Positions 34,742 to 44,010 of a stretch of 51,210 bases of DNA are shown here, piece after piece. The position numbers and the translations under genes were made by a program. Position 1 is the stretch's first letter. Each line of letters starts with the position of its first letter. The notes beneath the pieces are model-generated. The model was not told the origin of the DNA. It saw nothing but the letters and a program-made list of their open reading frames with translations, and searched no databases. The stretch lies in NCBI GenBank assembly GCA_023435225.1, contig JAEYRX010000108.1:1-51210 (forward strand). The letters are read 5' to 3'. Origin of the DNA: Bacillota bacterium (lineage in GTDB: Bacteria; Bacillota; UBA4882; UBA8346).

Positions 34742-36427
34742 ATGGAAAAAATCGGAGAAATATTAGTTCAAGAAGGTTTTATCACTATCGCCCAATTAGC
34801 TGAGGCTCTAACCGGACAGTCGGAGTCGGATATCCCTTTGGGGAAATTCTTGTTGCAATCAGGGACTATCACCGATGAACAACTGGCTAAAGCCTTAAGT
34901 TTACAGTTAAAACTGCCGTTCTGTAAACCGGTGGATATGAGTATACCGCCGGAAGTACTGTCGGTTTTGACTCCGCGCCAGGTGGAAAGGTATAGAGTTA
35001 TTCCAATCAGTGTAGAACCGGACCGGATTTTACTGGCCACCGCTGAACCTTTGAATCTCACCGGTATTGATCTTTTGCGGGATTTGGTAAAACGTAAGAT
35101 TAAATTGGCGGTAACATCGGAAACTCAGATAAAGGAAGCGCTCAAAAAGTATTATGGCGCTTCACTGGAGTCGGTGGCGGCGGTTCTGGAAGATATTGAC
35201 GAATCTTCATTAAGCCAATATCAAACTAATACGGCTAGCGATATTAACGCTATCGGTTCTGAAACAATGGCCAATGAAGCCCCCATCGTCCGTCTGGTTA
35301 ATACGATTATAGCCGGGGCGGTTAAGGCTGCAGCCAGTGATATTCATCTGGAACCATTTGAGGATGAAATTAAGGTCCGTTACCGGATTGACGGGGTATT
35401 ACAAGAAACTCACGCTCCGCCAAAAAATCTGTTTCCGGCGGTAATCTCCCGGATTAAATTAATGGCGGGGATGGATATCACGGAACGGCGGATTCCCCAG
35501 GACGGGCGGATCAGGCTCAAATTGGACGGACGGGATTTGGACCTGCGGGTGGCGGTAGCCCCTACTCTTTATGGAGAAGGAGCGGTTCTCCGGATTTTAA
35601 ACCGGGAAAGTATCTTGCTTAACCTGGAGCAGTTAGGATTTTCGGCTAAAAATTTGACCTTGTTTTCCAGTTTAATAGTTAAACCGCATGGTATGATCTT
35701 AGTTACCGGACCGACCGGCAGCGGCAAAACTACTACTTTATACGCCGCTTTGCAAAAATTGAACGATCCGACCCGGAAGATCATCACCATTGAAGATCCA
35801 ATCGAGTATCAGCTTAAAGGGGTTAATCAGATGCAAGCCAACCCCAAGCTCGATTTCTCATTTGCGCAAGGGTTACGGACCATAGTCCGGCATGATCCGG
35901 ATATTATTTTGGTGGGTGAGATCCGGGACCGGGAAACCGCGGAGGTGGCTATCCAATCGGCTCTGACCGGGCATTTGGTTTTTGCAACTTTACATACTAA
36001 TGACTCGTCTTCCGCTTTTACCCGTTTAATTGATATGGGAGTGGAAGAGTTTTTGGTAGCCTCTACTGTTTGCGGAATTTTAGCTCAACGGTTGGTTAGA
36101 AGGGTGTGCCCCAAGTGTAGGGAACCATTTATCCCAAGCGAACAGGAGCTTGAGATCTTAGGCGGTTTGAATGATGGTATCGAATTATACCAGGGCCGGG
36201 GTTGTGATCATTGCAACAATATAGGATACCGGGGGCAGATTGGTCTATTTGAGATGTTGATTACTACTGAAGCAATTGAACGACTGGTGATGGAAAGAAG
36301 TAATACCGGGAAAATCCGGGAGATGGCTTCAAAACAGGGAATGGTCACCTTGCGCCAGGACGGGATAGCCAAAGTTAAGGCCGGGATTACTACTATCTCC
36401 GAGGTCTTGAGGGTAACTAGAGATTAG
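34742..36427 (+). CDS. gspE: Type II secretion ATPase GspE
   Basis: A 561-residue hexameric ATPase that drives pseudopilus growth at the cytoplasmic side. The N-terminal MshEN/GspE-N domain (about 1-140) precedes the ATPase core, with Walker A GPTGSGKTTT, Asp box LVTGPTGSGK context, Walker B IILVGEIRDRETA and the His box ALTGHLVFATLHTNDS. The zinc tetracysteine CPKC...CDHC near the C-terminus is typical of GspE. It is the first gene of the secretion operon; the ATG lacks a strong ribosome site, possibly because the MITE inserted just upstream. Confidence 0.93.
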   Translation: MEKIGEILVQEGFITIAQLAEALTGQSESDIPLGKFLLQSGTITDEQLAKALSLQLKLPFCKPVDMSIPPEVLSVLTPRQVERYRVIPISVEPDRILLATAEPLNLTGIDLLRDLVKRKIKLAVTSETQIKEALKKYYGASLESVAAVLEDIDESSLSQYQTNTASDINAIGSETMANEAPIVRLVNTIIAGAVKAAASDIHLEPFEDEIKVRYRIDGVLQETHAPPKNLFPAVISRIKLMAGMDITERRIPQDGRIRLKLDGRDLDLRVAVAPTLYGEGAVLRILNRESILLNLEQLGFSAKNLTLFSSLIVKPHGMILVTGPTGSGKTTTLYAALQKLNDPTRKIITIEDPIEYQLKGVNQMQANPKLDFSFAQGLRTIVRHDPDIILVGEIRDRETAEVAIQSALTGHLVFATLHTNDSSSAFTRLIDMGVEEFLVASTVCGILAQRLVRRVCPKCREPFIPSEQELEILGGLNDGIELYQGRGCDHCNNIGYRGQIGLFEMLITTEAIERLVMERSNTGKIREMASKQGMVTLRQDGIAKVKAGITTISEVLRVTRD

Positions 36428-36586
36428 TGGTTAAGTTGAGTAGAACTGAGGCGAAAGGCGACAGGCGTGAGGTGAAAGTATTTAATTCTGTCAAAAACAA
36501 GGTTCTATTAGACGGGATTAAAACGGATTAAATGGATTTTGATTATGGCTTCACCGGTTTAAATTCTTATTGGGCGGTGAGATGGG

Positions 36587-37798
36587 GTGCAATTTAGCTA
36601 CCGGGCGGCGGATTCTACCGGTAAAATAATATCCGGTTCGGCCGAGGCGGAATCACGGGAACAATTAATCGCCAAGTTGAAGGTTGAAGGCCGGTATTTA
36701 CTGGATGTCAAGGTAAAGCCGCCCGGATTATCATTAACGGCTCCTTTTGGACGGGCTCGTTTTTCACAACAAGAACGGCTTACTTTTACCCAGCAACTAG
36801 CCGGTTTGTTAACCGCCGGGATTCCTTTGGAAAAAGCCTTGGGAATCTTGAGTAAATTGAAAATCGGCCATCAAACCGGGGAGATTATTAGCCAGCTGCG
36901 AAAGTCGTTGCAAGAAGGGCTCTCTATTACTAATGCATTGGAACGTTTCCCAAAGTATTTTCCACCGCTTTTTATAAGCATGGTCAAAGCGGGAGAAGCA
37001 GGTGGTATTTTACCGCAGGTCTTAATGAGATTGGCTCAGTATCAAGAAGAAGAAATCGGTTTGAGACGTTATATAATAGGCAGTCTCTTTTATCCGTTAA
37101 TTTTGGTTTTCACCAGTTTGGCGGCGATCCTCTTTTTTGTGATAATGGTTATTCCACAGTTTAAAACCATTTTTCAGGATATGGGGTCTGAACTTCCGTT
37201 GATTACCCGATTTGTAATGATCTTCGGTGAAATAATATTAACCGGTTGGCCGGTTTTTCTATTAATTGCCTTGTTGGTTATCGGTTGGTGGATTAAAGAA
37301 AAGTCCACCCCTGAAGGAAGGATCAGATTGGACCGTTTAAAATTGAAATTGCCGCTATTAGGAACCATCCTCCAAAAAATGGCCATGGCTAAAATGACTC
37401 TAGCATTAAGTCTGCTCTTTGAAAGTGGAATTTCCTTGTTAGCCAGTTTAAATATTGCCGGAGAAATTATGGGTAATTCCTTTATGGCTAAGGCCTTAAA
37501 TGAGATTGAAGCTGAAGTTAAGCGCGGACATTCACTCTCCGTAAGCATGGCTTCCAAACAGGTTTTTCCGGTAATGGCGGTGGAGATGATCGGAGTGGGA
37601 GAGGAGAGCGGTAGTTTAGGCCCAATGTTAAGGCAGGTTGCCAAAACTTATGAGGATGAAGTCAAGCATTCATTAAGTATCTTTATGACTATTTTGGAAC
37701 CCTTACTAATCTTAGTAATGGTGGGAGTTATAGCAATTTTAGCGGTGGCAATCTTATTGCCGGTTATTAATATCAACAGTCAAATCAATCCGATGTAA
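36587..37798 (+). CDS. gspF: Type II secretion inner-membrane platform protein GspF
   Basis: 403 residues with two repeated cytoplasmic helical domains (about 55-175 and 260-375) and three membrane segments (about 165-195, 215-235, 370-395). GspF is the platform on which GspE drives pseudopilin assembly. The starting QFSYRAADSTGKIISGSAEAES is the family signature. The GTG at 36587 follows GGTGAGATGGG. The 159-base gap from gspE holds only short G-rich direct repeats (GAGGCGAAAGGCGACAGGCG). Confidence 0.92.
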   Translation: MQFSYRAADSTGKIISGSAEAESREQLIAKLKVEGRYLLDVKVKPPGLSLTAPFGRARFSQQERLTFTQQLAGLLTAGIPLEKALGILSKLKIGHQTGEIISQLRKSLQEGLSITNALERFPKYFPPLFISMVKAGEAGGILPQVLMRLAQYQEEEIGLRRYIIGSLFYPLILVFTSLAAILFFVIMVIPQFKTIFQDMGSELPLITRFVMIFGEIILTGWPVFLLIALLVIGWWIKEKSTPEGRIRLDRLKLKLPLLGTILQKMAMAKMTLALSLLFESGISLLASLNIAGEIMGNSFMAKALNEIEAEVKRGHSLSVSMASKQVFPVMAVEMIGVGEESGSLGPMLRQVAKTYEDEVKHSLSIFMTILEPLLILVMVGVIAILAVAILLPVININSQINPM

Positions 37799-37815
37799 CT
37801 AGGAGGATTTTTGTA

Positions 37816-38253
37816 ATGAAAAAGATAAAAAAAGATGAACAAGGTTATACCTTAATTGAAATTTTGGCCGTACTGGCATTGTTGGCTTTTATTCTCACGT
37901 TGGTAGCGCCAAATGTTATCAATAACCTACAGAAAGGACAGATTAGCGCCGCTAAAGCCCAGATCAGCGCATCTGAAAGCGTCCTTAACTCTTATTATCT
38001 TGATAATTCAACTTATCCCACTACTGAACAAGGGCTGAAAGCTTTACTAGAAAAGCCGGGTATTCCTCCGGTGCCGGAAAATTGGAACGGTCCTTACTTG
38101 GAGAAGAAAAAGATGCCGCAAGATCCTTGGGGGCGGGAACTAAAATATCAATCCCCCGGAACCCATAACCCGCAATCATATGATTTATATACTCTTGGTA
38201 AAGATAACACCGAGGGTGGGAACGGAGCCGATGCGGATATTGGAAACTGGTAA
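37816..38253 (+). CDS. gspG: Major pseudopilin GspG
   Basis: A 145-residue prepilin. Prepilin peptidase would cut after Gly10 (EQG|YTLIE), leaving Glu5 of the mature protein. The C-terminal part has the class-defining DPWGRELKYQSPG and the calcium-binding end YTLGKDNTEGGNGADADIGNW. This ending separates GspG from type IV pilins and supports a true type II secretion system. A prepilin peptidase gene is not in the window. Confidence 0.95.
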   Translation: MKKIKKDEQGYTLIEILAVLALLAFILTLVAPNVINNLQKGQISAAKAQISASESVLNSYYLDNSTYPTTEQGLKALLEKPGIPPVPENWNGPYLEKKKMPQDPWGRELKYQSPGTHNPQSYDLYTLGKDNTEGGNGADADIGNW

Positions 38254-38770
38254 TGAACAAGGGTTTACCCTCTTAGAAGTTCTGGTTATTATAGTTCTAT
38301 TAGCCGTTGTCTTTGGAATGGCTTATGCCGGACTTACCACCGGGGCGGAGAAGACCGAAGTTTATTCCATCGGACAATTAGTCGCCGGTGATCTGCAAAA
38401 AGTCAGAGACGAAGCTTTATTTAACAAACAAGAAACTATAATCGAATTTCTGCCGGATGGATACCATTATCAAATTGGAGCTAGCGATATTAACCGGAGT
38501 TTTAAGAAATTTCAGTTTGCTTTTACGATACCGGAACAAATAGAAGAAGACAAATCAGAAGAGGATTTTGTAGATGAAGCTGATAATCCCGGAGTTACCG
38601 CCGGAGAAGAGCAGAATGAAGAATCCGGGGAGCACCCCGGAAACTTTGTAATATTTAAAGAAGACGGAAATACGGAAGAAACTAAATTCGATTGGCAAAC
38701 CAGCCACTTTAAAGGGGACTTGACAATTAATCAGAATGGAACAGTGAGATGGCGTTATGAAAGGAAATAG
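38231..38770 (+). CDS. gspH: Minor pseudopilin, GspH-like
   Basis: A 179-residue prepilin with cleavage after Gly11 (NEQG|FTLLEVLVIIVLLAVV). It starts at an ATG inside the end of gspG. The mature part has a Glu-rich insertion (about 115-150, EEDKSEEDFVDEADNP and more), absent from typical GspH, then WQTSHFKGDLTINQNGTVRWRY. Position between gspG and gspI supports the call. Confidence 0.8.
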   Translation: MRILETGNEQGFTLLEVLVIIVLLAVVFGMAYAGLTTGAEKTEVYSIGQLVAGDLQKVRDEALFNKQETIIEFLPDGYHYQIGASDINRSFKKFQFAFTIPEQIEEDKSEEDFVDEADNPGVTAGEEQNEESGEHPGNFVIFKEDGNTEETKFDWQTSHFKGDLTINQNGTVRWRYERK

Positions 38771-39122
38771 ACCTCAGGGAACTGCCGGTTTTACCTTAAT
38801 GGAAGTCTTGGTGGCAATTACTGTTACCGGATTAATGGTGTCTGTTTTTACTGCTGCATTTCTGCACTTAACCCGGGTCCAGCAAAATTTAAGCGGGAGA
38901 ATTACGGCGTTAATTATTGGAGAAGGGAAATTAGCCGAACTTGAGCAGGGAAGTGAGTTGTACTCTTCCGATGAGTTTCCCGAACCCTATCGTAATTTTA
39001 AATGGCAAGCCACTGAGGAGAGCATATCCAGTGGTAAATTGATAACTCTTACAGTGGAGTGGAGGGATAAAGATGCCGTTACCCGCCGGACGGTTCTCAC
39101 GGGTTACCGGAGTTCGGAATGA
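38757..39122 (+). CDS. gspI: Minor pseudopilin, GspI-like
   Basis: 121 residues. Prepilin cleavage after Gly11 (GTAG|FTLMEVLVAITVTGLM). The short globular part (LIIGEGKLAELEQG...VEWRDKDAVTRRTVLTGYR) matches GspI size and order. It overlaps gspH at its start and gspJ at its end. GspI, J and K form the pseudopilus tip. Confidence 0.85.
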   Translation: MKGNRPQGTAGFTLMEVLVAITVTGLMVSVFTAAFLHLTRVQQNLSGRITALIIGEGKLAELEQGSELYSSDEFPEPYRNFKWQATEESISSGKLITLTVEWRDKDAVTRRTVLTGYRSSE

Positions 39123-39675
39123 AACCGGACTAACCCTAATTGAAGTCTTGATTTCCCTAAGTTTAATGGCCTTGATTTTAGGTGTTTTAAGTCAATTCTT
39201 ATATTCGGGGGTAAGGGTTCAGAACAAAAATGCTCAAGCTTACGAAAGGCAGTACTTATTAAAATCATTATATCAGGTTTTCTCCTCTGATTTGGCAGCG
39301 CTGACAGCCGGACCGTATCTTCCGGAAAAAGCGTTTTTGGGTAAAGAGTATGAACTTAGTTTTTGGCGTGAAGATTCCGCCGGCTTGGTCCAAATAAAAT
39401 ACCGTTATAGTTTACCGGAAAAAAAATTATACAAGTCAATAGGTTTTTGGGGAAGCGCCCCGGAGGAAACAGTCCTTTTTGAAGGATTAACTGATTGGAA
39501 GTTTCAATACTACCAGGCCAAAAATAAAAATTGGCTTTTGGAATGGGACCCGGATTTGAAGGAAGAAACTCCTAGATTAATTAGTATTAGCTTTAAAACC
39601 GGTGGAAAGGATTTTCAAAAAATTGTTCTTCCGGTAAGAGTAGGATGGAGTATGGATAATAACCATGAAATTTAA
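39073..39675 (+). CDS. gspJ: Minor pseudopilin, GspJ-like
   Basis: 200 residues. Prepilin cleavage after Gly19 (NETG|LTLIEVLISLSLMALIL), with a longer leader than its neighbours. The start is inside gspI by 50 bases, so translation is coupled. The globular domain ends VLPVRVGW. It would join GspI and GspK at the pseudopilus tip. Confidence 0.85.
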   Translation: MPLPAGRFSRVTGVRNETGLTLIEVLISLSLMALILGVLSQFLYSGVRVQNKNAQAYERQYLLKSLYQVFSSDLAALTAGPYLPEKAFLGKEYELSFWREDSAGLVQIKYRYSLPEKKLYKSIGFWGSAPEETVLFEGLTDWKFQYYQAKNKNWLLEWDPDLKEETPRLISISFKTGGKDFQKIVLPVRVGWSMDNNHEI

Positions 39676-40861
39676 CCAGCAAGGCTCGACCCTTATTATT
39701 GTTATGTGGGCTATAGCCATCATTGGAGTAGTTATTACCTTTATGTATTACCGGTCCGAGGCTGAATGGGCTTCGGTGAACAGTTTGGAACAAAAAGTAA
39801 GGCTCCGACGGGAAGCTAATAATATTCTTTTTAAATGTTTGGATTTATTACTGGAGGATGATACCGAATTCGATAGTAAGAAAGATCTTTGGTTTAACGG
39901 TGTCGCCCGGATTCAATCGGCTTACAATGATAATAACAAGGGTTATGCAACTACCATCATAGTGGAAGATGAAGGGAGCAAGCCTAACCTCAATACTATA
40001 GGTGAAAAAGGGTTGAAAGCTCTTGGCGGAACAGCTATAGATCCGGTTCTGGATTGGCGGGATACCGATGATGAAGTCAGGCCGGAGGGGGCGGAGTTAA
40101 GTTATTATCAAGGTTTAAATCCTGCTTATAAGCCCCGTAATGGTTTTTTTTCTTCGGTGGAAGAACTGAAGTTGTTAAAAGATGAGGATAAAACTTATCC
40201 GGCTTTAGCTCCGGAAGTAACTGTTTATGGAAAGATAAATCCCAATGTGATTTCAGCGGAGACCTTCTCTAGTTTCCTTTATTCCTTAGACCGATTTGAA
40301 AAAATGTGGATTGAGAGAGCTACTGATGAATTCCGGTTATACCGGGAACAAATCCGGCAAGATAAATTACATTTTACTAATATTGATCAGTTTGGTTCCA
40401 GCGCTTTTACAATAGATAAACGTGATAATTTAAAACCTTATTTTCAATTTCAAGGCAATCATAATCCGAATTTAATGAGCGAAAGCGGACTTAAGGCAGT
40501 GCTTACGGATACCGGATATCCTGAAACTCTGGCAGCGGAGTTGATTAATAGGCGTGAACAACAGCCTTTTGAAAATGATAGTGAACTCGATATTTATTTT
40601 AAGCCTAAAAAAAAGGAGATCCGGTATCCCACTGATTATTTTACTACCGTTTCCACAATAATTCGCTACCGTATTTGGATTTCCAAAGGAAATACCAGGT
40701 TTTATCTGGATACGGTACAGGAACGGCGGTTTGATCGTAGTAAAAAAGAATGGCGGGCTCATCCTTTATCTTGGCGGGAATTATTCAATAAAGAGGTACC
40801 GGATATTCCAAAAATAGAGACCGAAGAAAGTGAAATAACAGAAGATGGTGAGAATGAATAG
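39665..40861 (+). CDS. gspK: Minor pseudopilin, GspK
   Basis: A 398-residue minor pseudopilin, much larger than the others, as expected of GspK. The leader MKFNQQG|STLIIVMWAIAII lacks Glu5, which is typical of GspK. Long helical domain, then a SAM-like region (YPETLAAELINRREQQPFEND) as in GspK. It overlaps gspJ by 11 bases and the next gene starts directly after its stop. Confidence 0.88.
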   Translation: MKFNQQGSTLIIVMWAIAIIGVVITFMYYRSEAEWASVNSLEQKVRLRREANNILFKCLDLLLEDDTEFDSKKDLWFNGVARIQSAYNDNNKGYATTIIVEDEGSKPNLNTIGEKGLKALGGTAIDPVLDWRDTDDEVRPEGAELSYYQGLNPAYKPRNGFFSSVEELKLLKDEDKTYPALAPEVTVYGKINPNVISAETFSSFLYSLDRFEKMWIERATDEFRLYREQIRQDKLHFTNIDQFGSSAFTIDKRDNLKPYFQFQGNHNPNLMSESGLKAVLTDTGYPETLAAELINRREQQPFENDSELDIYFKPKKKEIRYPTDYFTTVSTIIRYRIWISKGNTRFYLDTVQERRFDRSKKEWRAHPLSWRELFNKEVPDIPKIETEESEITEDGENE

Positions 40862-42274
40862 ATGGCCAAAGAGGTAATTGTAGTCGAGTTAACCAAGGAA
40901 CAATTAATCGCAGTTGAAATTGTATTTCGGAATACCGGTCCGGAGTTAATCCGTTATGCAATTAGGAACCTACCCTCCGAAGGGATCAATACCGCTTGGT
41001 TGAAAGCCGTCTGGCGTCAGGAACATTTTTCTCATAATAAAATAATTTTTTCGCTACCGGCTTCTTTGATAAAATATAAGAGCTTAAAACTCCCTGTTTT
41101 ACCTATGGAGGAATTGGCAAATCTGGTCCAAATGGAATTGGCCGGAACCAATAATCAGAAAAACGAAATTTATAAGATAATCGGCCGGCAAGACCGGGAA
41201 CATAAATCCCAAGTAACGGTAGCTGTAATATCCAATCAAGAACTGACCGAGTATATCAATTTTTTTAGACAAGCCGGTTTTGAAGTATTATGGTCCGGGT
41301 TACGAACCCGGGGGATTCAAAACTTCATTAATTTTAACCGGGGATTTTTTGAAGAACCCGGTGAAGAGCTATCTTATCTTGATTTTAATGAAGAAAAAAC
41401 TGAGTTTGGCGTACTCCGGGATAAACAAGTTATTTACCGGCGGGTCTTAACATGTACTATCCCCATATCCGGTAACCCTGAAGATGAAGATTTGGCAGCT
41501 GATTTTTTAGAGGAGTTACGATTGTCGCTGGCGGCTTATCAAGCAGACTTCAAATCTTCAATCCCTTTGAAAGTTGGGATATTTGGAATGACGGATGCGG
41601 CTGCCGGCTTAAGTCAAGAACTTAACGAACATTTTGGTCTGAAATTTTCTATTTTAGACAAATCAAAGTTGGCGGGAGTTATTACTCATAAACAAACTTC
41701 AAAACTAGCGGTGGTGATAGGTTTAGCCCTTGATCAATTTGGAATTTATCAGCAAGGAGCTATACCCATATATTCACTGGAACAGGAACAAGTAAAATCC
41801 AAACGGCAAAAGCTATTATTGGCAGTAGGGTCCGGTTTAGCCGCTCTTTTAATAATCAGTGGAATAGTTTTAGGGATGAACGCCCGGTTGGAGAAAGAGA
41901 ACCGGGTTAGGCAATGGCTGACTGCCAAGGAAGCGACTTTAACCCGGTTGCACCGGATTGAAAACGAAACTAAATTAGACTTGGATAAGATCAATTTATT
42001 GGAGGATTGGCTATTAGCCCAAGGTCAAGAGTTGGACTTCTTATTGATACTCCAAAAACACCTTCCCGAAGGTACTAAAATCACTGATTTAATTATTGAA
42101 GATGGCAAAATAAAGGATCTTTCCGGAGTGACGCCATCAGTTTCATTACTGTTGAATAAGATAAAAGCGGTACCGGAATTGGCCAGTTTAAAAATTAAGG
42201 GAACAATTACCGCTTCCAATGAAGGAGAGCTTTTTCAGATGGAAGGCTTAATCTCCGGGAAGGAGACTAAATGA
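40862..42274 (+). CDS. gspL: Type II secretion assembly protein GspL (PilM/PilN-like)
   Basis: 470 residues. The N-terminal cytoplasmic actin-like PilM domain (about 1-300) would bind GspE, one membrane helix lies at about 318-338 (LLLAVGSGLAALLIISGIVLG), and a PilN-like coiled coil plus ferredoxin-like periplasmic domain completes it. This fused PilM-PilN layout is that of GspL. The ATG lies immediately after gspK. Confidence 0.82.
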   Translation: MAKEVIVVELTKEQLIAVEIVFRNTGPELIRYAIRNLPSEGINTAWLKAVWRQEHFSHNKIIFSLPASLIKYKSLKLPVLPMEELANLVQMELAGTNNQKNEIYKIIGRQDREHKSQVTVAVISNQELTEYINFFRQAGFEVLWSGLRTRGIQNFINFNRGFFEEPGEELSYLDFNEEKTEFGVLRDKQVIYRRVLTCTIPISGNPEDEDLAADFLEELRLSLAAYQADFKSSIPLKVGIFGMTDAAAGLSQELNEHFGLKFSILDKSKLAGVITHKQTSKLAVVIGLALDQFGIYQQGAIPIYSLEQEQVKSKRQKLLLAVGSGLAALLIISGIVLGMNARLEKENRVRQWLTAKEATLTRLHRIENETKLDLDKINLLEDWLLAQGQELDFLLILQKHLPEGTKITDLIIEDGKIKDLSGVTPSVSLLLNKIKAVPELASLKIKGTITASNEGELFQMEGLISGKETK

Positions 42275-42792
42275 CGACCAGAGAACGAAATCTGTTAATT
42301 TTGGCTGGTACGGTAATCCTGGGAGGGATCGCCTATAACTTACTCTCAGGAAGTTGGTTCACCCCTGGGGTTCCTAAATCGGGTTCATTTAAATTGGAGG
42401 AAGCCAACCGTTTACTCCGTTCCCAGCATAATATCGTAAATCGGCATCAGGCAGCTATGAAAAGATTGACAACTTTAGAAAAGAGATTTTTTAGTAACGA
42501 CAATATCGAACAAGCCCAAATCAACTTGTTAAAAGTTGTCGAAGAAATAGCCTCCCGGACGCAACTTGGGGTTCAACAAAAAAACATGATAAAGTTTGAG
42601 GATGATTTAATCGGGGTGGCGTTGGAGGGTAAAACCACTCCGGAGTCGTTAATCCGGTTTATGCAACAGACTACCGAGTCTATAACCGGTCTTAGAATAT
42701 ACCGGCTTCAAGTACATACTCTGGCGGAACAAAAGTTATTAAGTTTTCAAATTACTATAAGCTCGTTGTTGGTGAATAAAAATGAAGATTAA
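42271..42792 (+). CDS. gspM: Type II secretion protein GspM (PilO-like)
   Basis: 173 residues with one N-terminal membrane segment (about 7-26) and a periplasmic coiled-coil plus ferredoxin-like domain (about 85-170). It overlaps gspL by 4 bases. Sequence conservation in GspM is weak, so the call rests on order, topology and size. Confidence 0.72.
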   Translation: MTTRERNLLILAGTVILGGIAYNLLSGSWFTPGVPKSGSFKLEEANRLLRSQHNIVNRHQAAMKRLTTLEKRFFSNDNIEQAQINLLKVVEEIASRTQLGVQQKNMIKFEDDLIGVALEGKTTPESLIRFMQQTTESITGLRIYRLQVHTLAEQKLLSFQITISSLLVNKNED

Positions 42793-43228
42793 AAAAGATG
42801 GATGGATAAAATATTGGTTTTTGGGGTTAGGCTGCGCTTTCTTGATATTTGTTTGGGGCTTTATCTCCTGGATAACGGCCAGGCAGTATATTCCGGTTAC
42901 TCCAAAACCCGGTCCCCCAAACCGTTTTTCTTTAACTAAAAAAAGCATTGCTCATCCCATCGCCAAATATAAGGATTTATTAAGCGGGAAGTTATTTTTT
43001 GGACAAGGGGTTATGATTAACAGCCAAGGGACTTTTCAAACAAAGCTGATCCTTTGGGGACTGATTCACGGCAGCCGGGCAATAGTGGGAACCGATCCTC
43101 AATCAAATCAGACTACCTGGATAGTTCAGAGTGGGGACAGTATTGAAGGGGAAAAGATCGTAACCGTTGGTGATAATTATATTATTATTCACAACCAGAC
43201 CGGGGAAGGGAAGGTTTATCTCCGGTAG
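42782..43228 (+). CDS. Type II secretion GspC/PilP-like protein
   Basis: 148 residues: one membrane helix (about 12-32), a Pro-rich linker (PVTPKPGPPNRF), and a small beta domain (about 65-148, KLILWGLIHGSRAIVGTDPQ...VQSGDSIEGEKIVTVGDNYIII) like the homology region of GspC, which binds the secretin. No PDZ domain follows. It overlaps gspM by 11 bases and is the last recognisable gene of the operon; a secretin gene would be expected next and is not present. Confidence 0.7.
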   Translation: MKIKKDGWIKYWFLGLGCAFLIFVWGFISWITARQYIPVTPKPGPPNRFSLTKKSIAHPIAKYKDLLSGKLFFGQGVMINSQGTFQTKLILWGLIHGSRAIVGTDPQSNQTTWIVQSGDSIEGEKIVTVGDNYIIIHNQTGEGKVYLR

Positions 43229-43257
43229 GGAGTGAAGGATAAATAAGGGTAAAGTGA

Positions 43258-43764
43258 AAAGGGTAAATGGTAAAATTAATAAAGGAAAATATCTTAAAAT
43301 GGAGATTTGAAAGGTAAAAAATGGATTAAGAGAGATTTGGAACATGAAGAATGATTTACCTGAACGAACCTTTCAATTCGCTGTGAACATTGTTAATCTT
43401 TGCAGGTTATTGGATAAAAATCCTGGAGTATCGAGGATATTGGCTAATCAGTTGCTTCGCTCCGGGACATCAATTGGAGCAAATGTGCAAGAAGGACTAG
43501 CGAGCCAAAGTGAAGCGGATTTTTTGACTAAATATAGTATTGCCTGTAAAGAAGCACAGGAAACTCAATATTGGTTAAGACTACTCGGAGTCACAGATAT
43601 CATTACAAAAGACCAGCTATTACCATTACTTAATGAATGTAGAGAATTGACTGCAATCTTAACAACAATAGTAAAAAAAGTAAAAGCAAAGCGAAAAACC
43701 ATTTAACATTTAGAGATAAACAAGAAAATGTTTGAATGGTTTTTAATTTTACTCTTTACCCTTT
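43258..43764. mobile_element. Inverted-repeat-bracketed cassette with a four-helix-bundle gene
   Basis: The left arm, 43258-43279 (AAAGGGTAAATGGTAAAATTAA), and the right arm, 43743-43764, are complementary at 20 of 22 positions. They bracket one gene of the 23S rRNA intervening-sequence-protein family. In 23S rRNA such genes lie within stem-forming insertions; here the cassette is intergenic. Looser pairing extends outside both arms. No target duplication was found. Confidence 0.55.
43344..43706 (+). CDS. Four-helix-bundle protein (23S rRNA IVP/S23 family)
   Basis: 120 residues of four predicted helices. RTFQFAVNIVNLCRLLDKNP, then ILANQLLRSGTSIGANVQEG and KYSIACKEAQETQYWLRLL, is the signature of this family (TIGR02436). 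The proteins are basic, form pentamers like the Avd protein of diversity-generating retroelements, and are found inside 23S rRNA intervening sequences and in intergenic repeats; their biochemical role is unsettled. The ATG at 43344 has only a weak ribosome site. Inverted repeats flank the gene. Confidence 0.9.
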   Translation: MKNDLPERTFQFAVNIVNLCRLLDKNPGVSRILANQLLRSGTSIGANVQEGLASQSEADFLTKYSIACKEAQETQYWLRLLGVTDIITKDQLLPLLNECRELTAILTTIVKKVKAKRKTI

Positions 43765-43920
43765 ACTATTTACAATTTATAATGAGGGCGTTTTCGATCA
43801 TGGTTTTGGCGGCCATTAGGAAGTCTTCGGTTTTGTTTTTTGGATTGGTGGGCATTAAGATCACTCCTATCTCTTCTATTTTTTATCATTCTCCCGCAGA
43901 GGCGGATGTCTAACACAGAC
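43765..43920. other. Gene-free stretch beside dispersed repeat
   Basis: No supported gene. A reverse-strand reading frame covers this part and the repeat that follows, but its product is low-quality and copy 1 of the repeat breaks the same frame with a stop. Confidence 0.5.
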
Positions 43921-44010
43921 CCTTTGTCCTTCGGCGGTATTCCATCCTTGGACCGCCGACCTTGAACCATCCTTGGTTCTGGCCTGTTAAGGGATAACCA
44001 CCATCCTTCG
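43921..44010. repeat. Dispersed structured repeat, copy 2
   Basis: Nearly the same as 32593-32681, with the TCGGCGGT/ACCGCCGA stem and the ACCTTGAACCATCC block kept. It ends ACCACCATCCTTCG. About 80 bases later ATGGTGGTT (near 44088) can pair with AACCACCAT (near 43997), and a related GGTCGCA box lies near 44170 as in copy 1 near 32732. Confidence 0.7.
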
